From Salinicoccus sp. RF5 (GTDB lineage Bacteria > Bacillota > Bacilli > Staphylococcales > Salinicoccaceae): DNA of 64,000 nt. Position 1 is the first letter of the stretch. Every line of letters begins with the position of its first letter. Of this stretch, positions 55,396 to 63,810 are shown piece by piece. The stretch covers positions 248,001 through 312,000 of the forward strand of contig NZ_JAJGRC010000001.1 of NCBI RefSeq assembly GCF_020786625.1. Reading direction: 5' to 3'. The notes under the pieces were generated by a model. It made no database searches and had not been told where the DNA came from. It saw nothing but the letters and a program-made list of their open reading frames with translations. Both the position numbers and the translations under genes were made by a program.

Positions 55396-56187
55396 TCAGT
55401 TCGAAGAATTCTCTGCCTCGTCTCGCGATGTCAGCTCGAGATTCGCAACAAACTCGGAAATCTGCTGGATTTCTTCTTCTGTAAGTTGATCTTCGAATGC
55501 AGGCATATCCCCTGCACCATTCGTTACGAATGCGTTAACCGTTTCAGCGTTGAGGTCAGGTTCGATCAGGTTTGGTCCCGATCCGCCAGTCAACTCACCG
55601 CCGTGGCAGCTTGTACAGTTCGAACGTATCAGATCCTGGAAGACAGGATCTTCAGTGTCCAGATTGGAGAACACGATCTGACCCTGCTGATTCTGTGTTT
55701 CCCAGTCATGGTAGGCAACCGACTCCCATGTAGTATAGAAGATGATGCCGAATGAGATGAGCATCATGGCAGCTGCTACCGGACGCTTCGTCCAGCGGCG
55801 CTCCTTGTTGTTGTCGAGCCAAGGGGCAAGGAGAAGCGCACCGACACCGAGACCTGGGATGACCATGGCACCGATGATGTTGAATGGTCCTGATGCATAT
55901 GTGTATTTAAGAATTTGATAAAGGAATAGGAAATACCAGTCTGGGAGAGGTATATATCCTGTATCTGTAGGATCTGCCACCCTTTCGAGTGGCGCTGGAT
56001 GCGCTACTGTCAAACAAAGGAAACCGATGAGGAATACTGCACCAGTCACCCATTCCTTCAGAAGAAAGTCTGGATAGAACTCTTCAGTACGACCCGGGAA
56101 TTCCGAATAGTCGCGGTTAAGTTTTGGTTTGTCATACTTCTGTATTCGTGAATCGCCGACGAATGTCAACCCTTTTCCACGTTTCAT
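55396..56187 (-). CDS. qcrC: Menaquinol:cytochrome c reductase, cytochrome b/c subunit QcrC
   Basis: The third subunit of the bc-type complex, 263 residues: an N-terminal part with about three membrane helices resembling subunit IV (PDWYFLFLYQILKY block) fused to a C-terminal cytochrome c domain facing outward. One haem c site CTSCH is visible near residue 190 (SNCTSCHGGEL), with a downstream methionine in GDMPAFE as likely axial ligand. It is the last gene of qcrABC. Haem attachment requires a c-type maturation system encoded elsewhere. Confidence 0.94.
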   Translation of the reverse strand: MKRGKGLTFVGDSRIQKYDKPKLNRDYSEFPGRTEEFYPDFLLKEWVTGAVFLIGFLCLTVAHPAPLERVADPTDTGYIPLPDWYFLFLYQILKYTYASGPFNIIGAMVIPGLGVGALLLAPWLDNNKERRWTKRPVAAAMMLISFGIIFYTTWESVAYHDWETQNQQGQIVFSNLDTEDPVFQDLIRSNCTSCHGGELTGGSGPNLIEPDLNAETVNAFVTNGAGDMPAFEDQLTEEEIQQISEFVANLELTSRDEAENSSN

Positions 56188-56211
56188 ATCATTTTACCTC
56201 CCTTGTCATTC

Positions 56212-56886
56212 CTATAGTGGTCCTGAGATACCTTGTCTACGTATCATGATGAAGTGGATCGCCATCAATACGAATAGAGCAGCAGGCAGGAAGAATACAT
56301 GGATGGCAAAGAAACGTGTCAGCGTCTGTGCACCGATGATGGTTTCATCACCAGCAAGCAGCGTCTTGATCCATTCACCGACAAACGGTACACTCTCTGC
56401 GATATCCAAACCTACTTTTGTGGCAAACAATGCCTTCATGTCCCAAGGCAGCAGGTAGCCTGTAAATGCAAGTGCAAGCATTACCAGGAATAGCAATACG
56501 CCGACGACCCAGTTGAGTTCGCGTGGCGCTTTGTATGAACCTGTAAAGAATACCCTTAGAGTATGTAGGAACATCATTACTACTACCAGGCTGGCGCCCC
56601 AGTGGTGCATGCCTCTGACGATCAGTCCGGCCGCAACGTCATGCTGCAGGTAATAGACTGAATTCCATGCATTGACGATGTCAGGAACGTAATACATTGT
56701 CAGGAACATTCCTGATAAGATCTGTATAACTGTAATAAAAAACGTTAACCCACCGAAGCAATAGACGAACGCCGAGAAGTGGTACGCGGGGTTAACATGT
56801 TCTGGTACTTCATGGTCGGCAACATCCCTCCATATAGGAGTGATATCAATGCGATCGTCTATCCAATCATAGATTCTGTTAAGCAC
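56212..56886 (-). CDS. qcrB: Menaquinol:cytochrome c reductase, cytochrome b subunit QcrB
   Basis: Cytochrome b6-type subunit of 224 residues with four membrane helices. The haem-ligating histidine pairs on the second and fourth helices can be seen in the RGMHHWGAS and AIHVFFLPAALFVLMAIHFIMI segments, and a cysteine that can bind the extra haem in b6-type proteins lies in FVYCFGG. It carries the quinol oxidation function together with the Rieske protein. It lies between qcrA (16-nt gap) and qcrC (24-nt gap). Confidence 0.95.
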   Translation of the reverse strand: MLNRIYDWIDDRIDITPIWRDVADHEVPEHVNPAYHFSAFVYCFGGLTFFITVIQILSGMFLTMYYVPDIVNAWNSVYYLQHDVAAGLIVRGMHHWGASLVVVMMFLHTLRVFFTGSYKAPRELNWVVGVLLFLVMLALAFTGYLLPWDMKALFATKVGLDIAESVPFVGEWIKTLLAGDETIIGAQTLTRFFAIHVFFLPAALFVLMAIHFIMIRRQGISGPL

Positions 56887-56902
56887 ATTTTTCCCTCCTA
56901 TA

Positions 56903-57406
56903 CTAATTTACGAGTTCATTGGCTTTCATTTCGCCAATTGTGATGTAACCATCGGACACGCCGACTTCATACTGATCCAATGGTCCTCTTGGAGGTGTAC
57001 CCGGTACGTTCTGACCATTTTTCTCATAAAGACCATTGTGGCATGGACAGAAGAAACGGTTCGGATTCGCATCGTCACCTGCCCAGGTCACCGTACATCC
57101 GAGGTGTTTACATATTGGGGACAGGGCAATGATATCTTCCCCGTCACGGTATACCCAGACGAAATCAGTGACTTCACTTTCATACCAGCCATCCTGCTGT
57201 TCATAGGAAAAGTCCACTTTGACAGGCTCTTCCGTAATATCATCAGCTGAGACACTTGTGGTGATCATGGAACCTGCTGCATCCTCCTGGAAGAGCGGAT
57301 CCAATGCGAATCTTCCCATTGGCAATATAACACCAGCCGCCATGAAAGATCCTACTCCCATCAAGGAATAGTTTAGGAATTGGCGTCTTGTTACTTTTTG
57401 CGACAT
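56903..57406 (-). CDS. qcrA: Menaquinol:cytochrome c reductase Rieske iron-sulfur subunit QcrA
   Basis: Takes electrons from menaquinol, 167 residues. A twin-arginine-type N terminus (TRRQFLNYSLMG, 6-17) leads into one membrane helix, consistent with Tat-dependent insertion. The [2Fe-2S] ligands are C99 and H101 in CKHLGC, and C120 and H123 in CPCHNG, with C104 and C122 forming the disulfide. Its ribosome site is an unusual G6 run (57415-57420) rather than AGGAGG, and that run is complementary to the loop of the predicted Fur-controlled small RNA. It heads the qcr operon. Confidence 0.95.
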   Translation of the reverse strand: MSQKVTRRQFLNYSLMGVGSFMAAGVILPMGRFALDPLFQEDAAGSMITTSVSADDITEEPVKVDFSYEQQDGWYESEVTDFVWVYRDGEDIIALSPICKHLGCTVTWAGDDANPNRFFCPCHNGLYEKNGQNVPGTPPRGPLDQYEVGVSDGYITIGEMKANELVN

Positions 57407-57467
57407 TCATATTTCCCCCCTCAAACGCGCGTTCTTTTACATATATTAATATAACTAGGACATTTCA

Positions 57468-57496
57468 ATTTTAGCCTATTAGGTGAAACCGGTCAA
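57468..57496 (-). promoter_or_regulatory. qcrABC promoter
   Basis: On the minus strand TTGACC (57496-57491) and TAAAAT (57473-57468), each five of six, are exactly 17 nt apart. Transcription would start near 57461, giving a leader of about 55 nt that includes the G6 ribosome site. Confidence 0.65.
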
Positions 57497-57544
57497 TAAG
57501 CTATCACAACTTTTGGGATTGACGGATGGCATAATGGTGTAAAA

Positions 57545-57982
57545 CTACTTATTTCTTGAGTTCCATATTGAAATGATTCTTTTCATGACATCCTTGACTT
57601 CATCATTGATGAGGCTCATCTTCATTTCGATGCTCATATCCTCCAGTGGAATCCGGTTCAGCACGATGAAATGGGCATCTTCCACTTCCAGGTCATGATG
57701 GGTCAGTACAATGACTTTCTTGAAGCCGTATGACTTCAGTTGTTCAACATATGCTTCAAGCACTGATGTGATTCCTTCCACTGTCATTAGTGCAGGAGTG
57801 ATGAAGAGACGCCCCTTCAGCTGCTTCTCCAACTGTATCGTCACCATCTGGATCATTTCCATATCGCTGGCGTTGGACTTGGCCCCTTCATCCATGTCTG
57901 CATTGGTAAAGGGGATCACTGCAGTATCGACAAATTCGATTTCATCCTTCAATACTTTCAGGTCCTGATGATTATAGAGCAT
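57545..57982 (-). CDS. YpiF family protein (DUF2487)
   Basis: A 145-residue soluble protein of the YpiF/DUF2487 family, which lies between ypiB and qcrA in bacilli and staphylococci. The sequence has an alpha/beta pattern with KKVIVLTHHDLE in the middle; no catalytic motif is recognisable. It starts 17 nt after ypiB, within the aroA-ypiA-ypiB-ypiF run. The function is unknown; its place before qcr is conserved but it is separated from qcrA by the qcr promoter. Confidence 0.8.
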   Translation of the reverse strand: MLYNHQDLKVLKDEIEFVDTAVIPFTNADMDEGAKSNASDMEMIQMVTIQLEKQLKGRLFITPALMTVEGITSVLEAYVEQLKSYGFKKVIVLTHHDLEVEDAHFIVLNRIPLEDMSIEMKMSLINDEVKDVMKRIISIWNSRNK

Positions 57983-57999
57983 GCTCTCACCTTTTCTAC

Positions 58000-58470
58000 T
58001 TATTTTATCTGATTGAGGTATTCGGTCAGTCTGATGAAGCGCTTGTGGTCTTTGGCATCGAGCGCTTCATCTATCTGCCTTATGACGGCTTCCTGCCCCA
58101 TCTTCTCGAGCGTACTGTCCATGTCCGTCTCAAGTGACTTCATCTTATGGTAGCGTGCATCATGACGGCTGAGGTTGAAGTCGAGGAACAGTGTATGCTC
58201 CTGGTTCATGTTCAGCTCATGGAAGATGACCTCACCATCAACAGTGACCGTATTCCCCTTTTCGAAAAGGAGGGTGGGACTGGCGCTCCCGCTGTCGGAG
58301 ATGCGCAGCTTCCTGTCGACGGTGCCCTCATCCCGAAAGACGACATTTCTGGACACCGTCGGGTGGGATTTGATGAAGTTCAGTATCCACACCGCCACCC
58401 GGTCATCGAATTCATAGTTGTACAGTATATAGTCAATGAAATCTTTCCTATATTTGGTCATGTTCATCAT
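58000..58470 (-). CDS. YpiB family protein (UPF0302, IDEAL domain)
   Basis: A 156-residue soluble protein. The N-terminal UPF0302 part starts KYRKDFIDYILYNYEF, and the C-terminal 40 residues fit an IDEAL domain (IDEALDAKDHKRFIRLTEYL, near 132-151), a short helical binding module. Homologues interact with ClpC/other proteins or RNA-related factors in bacilli, but no firm role is known to me. Start at ATG 58470, with AAGGAG 8 nt upstream; it overlaps the end of ypiA by 23 nt. Two more ATGs follow closely. Confidence 0.82.
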   Translation of the reverse strand: MMNMTKYRKDFIDYILYNYEFDDRVAVWILNFIKSHPTVSRNVVFRDEGTVDRKLRISDSGSASPTLLFEKGNTVTVDGEVIFHELNMNQEHTLFLDFNLSRHDARYHKMKSLETDMDSTLEKMGQEAVIRQIDEALDAKDHKRFIRLTEYLNQIK

Positions 58471-59719
58471 CAAAACGCTCCTTCTCGAACTGCCAATCCA
58501 CATTGTCAGGTTCCATAATGATGAGTTTATCCAGTACATCCTTTCTTGAAGGATGCCGGATTTCCGTCAAGTACTCATAGTAGTCCGTATAGAACTCGAT
58601 GGATTCCCCGATCAGCTTCGATGCCTCCTGGTACAGGGACAGCGCATCGGCATCATTTTCATTTTCCTGCTGGATCTTTGCAAGAAGATACAGGCTTTCC
58701 CCGGAGAGCGCATGGGTGTCGAGGCGTGATGTATACGTCCCAACCTCCGAAGTACGTCCAGTCTTCAGCAGAGTCTCAAAAAGCATCAGATAGGCGTCAT
58801 CATAATCCTGATCCAGGGAGAGCGCCCTGTCGAAGCTCTCAAGCGCCTTTTCCTCCTCTCCGTTTCGGAAGTGGAGTCTGCCTAGGTGGAAGAAGAAGAG
58901 AGGTTCTGTATCGTCCTCTTTGATGTAGTCCCCGATCAGCTCTATGGCCGCCTCCAGGTCATGTTCGGTCTCGTGGACATTCATGAGCAGGATGTAGGCA
59001 TTGACGTAGTAGGGTTCATTCTCTATCACCTGTCTGAGGAGGTTCTTGGCGGATTCGTATGACTGCAGTTGATACTCGAGAAGCGCCTTCCTGTAGTAGT
59101 CGTCGTTGGAATAGTATTTCTCGTCTGCAGCCTCGAAGTACATCTGTGCATTTTCAAGGTCGAGCTGATTCATGTGGAGTTCGGCGAGGCGCAGATTCAG
59201 TTCCACACCGTTCACTTCCTGGAAGCCATTGCTGATGAGCATTTCGTAATGCCGGATGGCATCCGGGAATTCACCATCCTCATAATAGATTTCTGCAAGG
59301 GCGAAATCCAGTATCGGATCATCGCTCAGCGCCTTCGCTTCCAGCAGCGACCTTACAGCGACATCGCTCATGTTGAGCTGCTGGAAGATTTCCGCCTTCA
59401 GCATAAGGACAGCCGGCGTCTTGTCGGCTTCATTCACCAGACTCAATGCTTCATCCAGGCGGCCATCTGTAATCAGTATGTCCACCAGGTAGGCAAGCAC
59501 TTCGTCGTCGTGTCCGGTATTACTGTTTAGATGCGAGAAGATCGTCTCAGCAGGCTTGTGGAGACCTGACGCGATCAGCGTGTCCCCGAGGATGAAGAGT
59601 GCTTCAAGATCCATCTCATCAACGAGCTGGCTGATGTTGCCGAGCACCTCATCGAGTTTCCTTTCAGGATACTCCCCTTTTTTCAGTTGATCAATAACTT
59701 CATATATCTGGTCCTGCAT
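58448..59719 (-). CDS. TPR-repeat protein YpiA
   Basis: A 423-residue, very acidic soluble protein made of about ten tetratricopeptide-like helical pairs (for example FDRALSLDQDYDDAYLMLFE near 290-310). It is located directly after aroA (1-nt gap) as in bacilli. TPR proteins mediate protein binding; the partner is unknown. Two-hybrid work in Bacillus has linked YpiA to other proteins, but I do not rely on it. The high Glu/Asp content may reflect salt adaptation. The end overlaps ypiB. Confidence 0.82.
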   Translation of the reverse strand: MQDQIYEVIDQLKKGEYPERKLDEVLGNISQLVDEMDLEALFILGDTLIASGLHKPAETIFSHLNSNTGHDDEVLAYLVDILITDGRLDEALSLVNEADKTPAVLMLKAEIFQQLNMSDVAVRSLLEAKALSDDPILDFALAEIYYEDGEFPDAIRHYEMLISNGFQEVNGVELNLRLAELHMNQLDLENAQMYFEAADEKYYSNDDYYRKALLEYQLQSYESAKNLLRQVIENEPYYVNAYILLMNVHETEHDLEAAIELIGDYIKEDDTEPLFFFHLGRLHFRNGEEEKALESFDRALSLDQDYDDAYLMLFETLLKTGRTSEVGTYTSRLDTHALSGESLYLLAKIQQENENDADALSLYQEASKLIGESIEFYTDYYEYLTEIRHPSRKDVLDKLIIMEPDNVDWQFEKERFDDEHDQI

Positions 59720-59720
59720 A

Positions 59721-61007
59721 TTATGCTTCCTTCCTTAACTTTTCCAGATCCTCCATAAATCCTGGATAGGATATGTCAATGGCAGAAACATCATCGATTT
59801 CTATCGGTGTGTCACTGATGATGGAGGAAATGATCAGCATCATGATGATGCGATGGTCATTATACCCTTTTACCGGCGTATTTTCCTCTATGGAGACTTG
59901 GCCCGGATGTACGGTGAAGCCATCCTCATACTCCGTAAAGCTGATTCCGAACTTTGAAAGCTCGTCGATGACGGCGCGGATCCGGTCCGTTTCCTTATAT
60001 CTCAGTTCGTCCGCATCCCTGACAGTACACGCTTCAGTACTGTAGGCGGCAAGCAGCGCGATGATCGGAATCTCATCGATGAGGCGCGGGATGATGTCGC
60101 CGGAGATATCGAATCCTTTGAGGTTTGGCGTATGGGAGGCATGGACCGTTCCTATTGCCTCACCTTCACTGGAAGTCTGTTCGACCCTCACATCGGCACC
60201 CATCATTTCGAGTACATCAAGGATGCCGGAACGTGTGCTGTTGAGGGAGACATTTTCAACAGTAATGCTCGAACCGGGCTTCAGCACGGCAAGTACTATG
60301 GGAAATGCTGCCGACGAGATGTCTCCGGGAACCGTAACATCGGAAGCGGACAACGCATTGCCGCCCTTGAGTCTGATTACGCCGTCTTCTGCAGAAATGT
60401 CCGCCCCGAACTGTTCAAGCATGATTTCAGTATGATTCCGTGAAGGGGATGGTTCATGGATGACGGTCGTCCCTTCCGTATAGAGGGCGGCGAGCAGAAT
60501 GGCACTCTTCACCTGGGCGCTTGCCATCGGCATCGTATAGCTGATTGGGGAAAGCCTGGCCGGCCTGATGATGATGGGCGGATATTTTTCATCCTTCAGC
60601 GAAATGTCCGCGCCCATTTCAGCGAGGGGCCGCTGGATGCGGTCCATCGGACGCTTGGCGATCGACTCATCCCCCTCCATCTCGGCAGTGAGGCCGAGCC
60701 CGGCAATCAGCCCGGTGAGCAGGCGGGTCGTCGTCCCCGAATTGCCGGTATATAAAGTCTTCGCAGGGGCGTGAAGCTGTGCGGCTCCCGGTGAAGTGAC
60801 GACCCATTCCCCCTGTTTCTGTTCCACCTCTGCACCAAGGGCGCGCATGCATTCCAGGGTGCGGTGGGTATCCTCGCTCGGCAGCGGATAATGGATGCGG
60901 GTCGTCCCTGCAGCAAGTGCGCCGAACATGAGGGCCCGGTGGGTGATTGACTTGTCTCCCGGGACTTTTAAAGTGCCGTTGAATTTGCTGTTCATTAAAG
61001 ACTTCAT
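59721..61007 (-). CDS. aroA: 3-phosphoshikimate 1-carboxyvinyltransferase (EPSP synthase)
   Basis: Transfers enolpyruvyl from PEP to shikimate-3-phosphate, the penultimate step to chorismate. The 428-residue protein has the S3P-binding PGDKSITHRA (16-25), the PEP loop TGNSGTTTRL near 90 and RYKETDRI near 330. The ATGA overlap with aroB and AAGGAG support the start. The SITHR and GNSGTT sequences resemble class II (Gram-positive) enzymes. Part of aroC-aroB-aroA; tyrA/hisC, found between aroB and aroA in Bacillus, are absent here. Confidence 0.95.
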   Translation of the reverse strand: MKSLMNSKFNGTLKVPGDKSITHRALMFGALAAGTTRIHYPLPSEDTHRTLECMRALGAEVEQKQGEWVVTSPGAAQLHAPAKTLYTGNSGTTTRLLTGLIAGLGLTAEMEGDESIAKRPMDRIQRPLAEMGADISLKDEKYPPIIIRPARLSPISYTMPMASAQVKSAILLAALYTEGTTVIHEPSPSRNHTEIMLEQFGADISAEDGVIRLKGGNALSASDVTVPGDISSAAFPIVLAVLKPGSSITVENVSLNSTRSGILDVLEMMGADVRVEQTSSEGEAIGTVHASHTPNLKGFDISGDIIPRLIDEIPIIALLAAYSTEACTVRDADELRYKETDRIRAVIDELSKFGISFTEYEDGFTVHPGQVSIEENTPVKGYNDHRIIMMLIISSIISDTPIEIDDVSAIDISYPGFMEDLEKLRKEA

Positions 61008-62053
61008 AAGCTCTCCTTTAGATAAGAAAGATATTTTTTGAGTTCGGTGTTTTCTATTTCAATGAAATGGCACTGGCCGATGGATTTCATCAATACAAAA
61101 CCGGTCGCTGCACGGCTCTGGTTCTTCTTATCCCTTCCCATCAATGACATCATTTCATCCTCGTCGATGGACTTCAATTTATGGATCGGATAGCCATGAT
61201 GGCTGAAATATTCCCTGAAATGGTCCAGATCGAATATTTTCCGCCCTTCCACTTCATTTGAGAGGAACATCGTGAAATAGAGTCCGAGTACGACTGCGAT
61301 GCCATGAGGCATTTTATATCTATATTCTATGGCATGGCCGAGAGTGTGTCCAAGATTAAGATATTTTCTGATCCCCGACTCCTTTTCATCATTCAGGACA
61401 TGATGCATCTTCGTTTCTATGCCGCTGATGATGAATGGTTTCAGGGCGTCAAGCGTAATCTCCCCACGTGTTTCAGCCATCAGGTCCCGTACGGTCTCCT
61501 CGTCTTTCAGGAGGGCATGCTTGAACACTTCACCGAAGCCGCTGAGCACTTCGTCCTGCGGAAGCGTCTCAAGGAGGCTGAGGTCGTAGATGACCGCCTT
61601 CGGCCTGTAGAATACGCCGATCAGATTCTTGCCATGCGTACTGTTGATGGCAGTCTTGCCTCCGATTGAAGAGTCATGTGCAAGCAGTGTGGTGGGTACC
61701 TGGATGTAATCCACGCCGCGCAGTACCGTCGCTGCAGCAAAACCGCCAGCATCACCTGCTGCACCACCGCCGACCACGATAATCAGGTGATGCCTCTGGA
61801 TGCCCCTTTCGAGCAGGGACTCTGTAATATGCTTGAAGGCATCGAAAGATTTCGATGCCTCGCCGCCTTCCAATATGATGGGACTGTCGATGAAAGACAG
61901 CACGCTGTCCTTATACAGTTGATATACATTGCGGTCCACAAGGAAGTGGACGGCATCGTAATCCGCTGAATAATCGGCGAGCCGGCTTTCCAGTATGCCG
62001 TGATCCACGTGGATCGTGTAGTTGTCTGAAGCATAACTCGTCCGTATTTCCAT
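61004..62053 (-). CDS. aroB: 3-dehydroquinate synthase AroB
   Basis: Cyclises DAHP to 3-dehydroquinate, NAD- and metal-dependent, 349 residues. It contains the NAD-binding GGGAAGDAGGFAAATVLRG region near 95-112 and metal ligands in the GEVFKHALL and NLGHTLGHAIE segments. The ATG at 62053 lies one base after the aroC stop; a GTG at 62065 is also in frame but would overlap aroC. Translation is probably coupled to aroC, since no strong ribosome site is visible. Confidence 0.94.
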   Translation of the reverse strand: MEIRTSYASDNYTIHVDHGILESRLADYSADYDAVHFLVDRNVYQLYKDSVLSFIDSPIILEGGEASKSFDAFKHITESLLERGIQRHHLIIVVGGGAAGDAGGFAAATVLRGVDYIQVPTTLLAHDSSIGGKTAINSTHGKNLIGVFYRPKAVIYDLSLLETLPQDEVLSGFGEVFKHALLKDEETVRDLMAETRGEITLDALKPFIISGIETKMHHVLNDEKESGIRKYLNLGHTLGHAIEYRYKMPHGIAVVLGLYFTMFLSNEVEGRKIFDLDHFREYFSHHGYPIHKLKSIDEDEMMSLMGRDKKNQSRAATGFVLMKSIGQCHFIEIENTELKKYLSYLKESL

Positions 62054-62054
62054 C

Positions 62055-63221
62055 CTAGTACTCACTCACTCGGGTCTTGTATTTGGAAACTGCTTCTTCC
62101 AGCTCATTGAAATCATCATGGGGGAATTTTTCGAGGATGGCCCTTGCCATTTCGATGGCCACCATATGTTCACATACGACGGAGGCTGCAGGCACTGCAC
62201 ATGCATCACTGCGCTCGATCGTCGCCTTGAATGGTTCCTTGGTGTTGATGTCCACGCTGAAGAGCGGCTTATACAATGTAGGGATGGGTTTCATGACAGC
62301 TTTGACGACAACGGGCATGCCGGTTGTCATGCCGCCTTCGAAACCGCCGAGATTGTTGGTGCGTCTGTAGTAACCCCGGTCCTCGCTGTAGAGGATTTCA
62401 TCCTGTACCTGCGAACCTGGTGTTTCACCTGCCATGAAGCCGATGCCGAATTCCACGCCTTTGAAGGCATTGATGCTGACGATGCTGGCTGCGATCTTGG
62501 AATCGAGCTTGCGGTCGTAGTGCACGTAGCTGCCGAGTCCCGGGATTGGATTTTCAACGATGACTTCGACTATACCACCGATGGAATCGCCTTTTTTCTT
62601 CGTCTCGTCTATGAGCTGTTCGGCTTCCTTCGTCTTGTCTTCGGAAACCATCCGCACGGAGGAGTCATCCGGACGTGTGGCACGCTCCTCGATGCTGTAG
62701 TCTCCCTCGTCCTTGACGGTGCCAATCTGATTGACACGGCTGAACATGCGTATATCGAGGGCATGCAGCAGTTCCTTGCACAATGCACCGACCGCGACCC
62801 TGGAGGCAGTCTCCCGCGCTGATGAGCGCTCAAGTATGTTGCGGAGGTCGCGCATGTTGTACTTCATTCCGCCGACGAGATCGGCGTGGCCCGGACGGGG
62901 TTTTGTGATGACCCTCTTCATGGACTCCTCTTCTTCCGGAGTCAACGGCTCGCTGCCCATGATCTTGCTCCAGTGCTTGAAGTCATCATTTGTGATCTCG
63001 ATCATGATCGGACTACCGAGCGTCTTGCCGTGTCTGATGCCGCTGCTGAATTGGAAGGTATCCTTTTCGATCTGCATGCGGCGTCCCCTGCCGTAGCCGC
63101 CCTGCCTCTTTATGAGCTCTGCCGTCATCCTTTCCTTGTCAATCGGAAGGTTCGCCGGGAACCCCTCCACTATAGCCGACAATTTCGGCCCATGTGATTC
63201 GCCCGCTGTCATAAATCTCAT
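62055..63221 (-). CDS. aroC: Chorismate synthase AroC
   Basis: Removes phosphate from EPSP to make chorismate, requiring reduced FMN, 388 residues. The three family signatures are present: GESHGPKL near the N terminus (7-14), [16 protein letters not shown] (about 134-149) and [13 protein letters not shown] near 338-350. The ribosome site AGAGGAGG precedes the ATG. It heads aroC-aroB-aroA and is separated from ndk by a terminator in a 74-nt gap. Confidence 0.95.
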   Translation of the reverse strand: MRFMTAGESHGPKLSAIVEGFPANLPIDKERMTAELIKRQGGYGRGRRMQIEKDTFQFSSGIRHGKTLGSPIMIEITNDDFKHWSKIMGSEPLTPEEEESMKRVITKPRPGHADLVGGMKYNMRDLRNILERSSARETASRVAVGALCKELLHALDIRMFSRVNQIGTVKDEGDYSIEERATRPDDSSVRMVSEDKTKEAEQLIDETKKKGDSIGGIVEVIVENPIPGLGSYVHYDRKLDSKIAASIVSINAFKGVEFGIGFMAGETPGSQVQDEILYSEDRGYYRRTNNLGGFEGGMTTGMPVVVKAVMKPIPTLYKPLFSVDINTKEPFKATIERSDACAVPAASVVCEHMVAIEMARAILEKFPHDDFNELEEAVSKYKTRVSEY

Positions 63222-63251
63222 TTGTATAGCCTCCTCTTATTTATGGATATT

Positions 63252-63279
63252 AAAAAAAGCTGAGTGCTTTACCCAGCTT
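63252..63279 (-). terminator. Terminator of ndk
   Basis: AAGCTGAGT / ACCCAGCTT stem (63258-63266 with 63271-63279) with one G-U-type position, followed on the minus strand by seven T residues. It lies 17 nt past the ndk stop. Confidence 0.82.
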
Positions 63280-63295
63280 CTGCTATTCGATTCCC

Positions 63296-63742
63296 CTAGT
63301 AGATCCAGGCACTGTTGGACAAGTTGTAGTCAAGGATCTCACTGTCATCGAAGAAAAGTGAAATTTCACGCTCTGCACTCTCTGGGGAGTCTGAACCATG
63401 AATGATGTTCTTGCCTACTGTGAGTCCGAAGTCTCCACGGATGGTTCCTGGAGCCGCCTGCTGAGGGTTTGTGGAACCGACGACAAGACGCGCAGTCTCG
63501 ATCACATTCTCCCCTTCGAGTACCATGGCGAAGACAGGGCCTGAAGTGATGAAGTCTACAAGCTCACCGAAGAAAGGCTTGTCCTGATGCTCCTGATAGT
63601 GTGTTTTAGCCAGGTCTTCTGAAACCTGCATCAGTTTGGCACCCGCCAACTTGAATCCTTTGTCTTCAAGGCGTGACACGATTGTGCCTACCAGGTTTCT
63701 TTGGACACCGTCCGGTTTGATCATTAGAAATGTTTTTTCCAT
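63296..63742 (-). CDS. ndk: Nucleoside-diphosphate kinase
   Basis: Balances NTP and dNTP pools by phosphotransfer through a phosphohistidine, 148 residues. The active-site histidine is H115 in [13 protein letters not shown]; the [10 protein letters not shown]-terminal block is intact. The ATG at 63742 follows AAAGGAG; the in-frame ORF upstream is leader. It lies between aroC and a polyprenyl diphosphate synthase gene, the usual order in bacilli and staphylococci (hepT-ndk-aroC). It has its own terminator. Confidence 0.96.
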   Translation of the reverse strand: MEKTFLMIKPDGVQRNLVGTIVSRLEDKGFKLAGAKLMQVSEDLAKTHYQEHQDKPFFGELVDFITSGPVFAMVLEGENVIETARLVVGSTNPQQAAPGTIRGDFGLTVGKNIIHGSDSPESAEREISLFFDDSEILDYNLSNSAWIY

Positions 63743-63810
63743 TTTTGTATTCTCCTTTAGTTGAAATCCAGTCCATATCATTCTAACATTATTATTTTTG
63801 ATTTTTCAAT

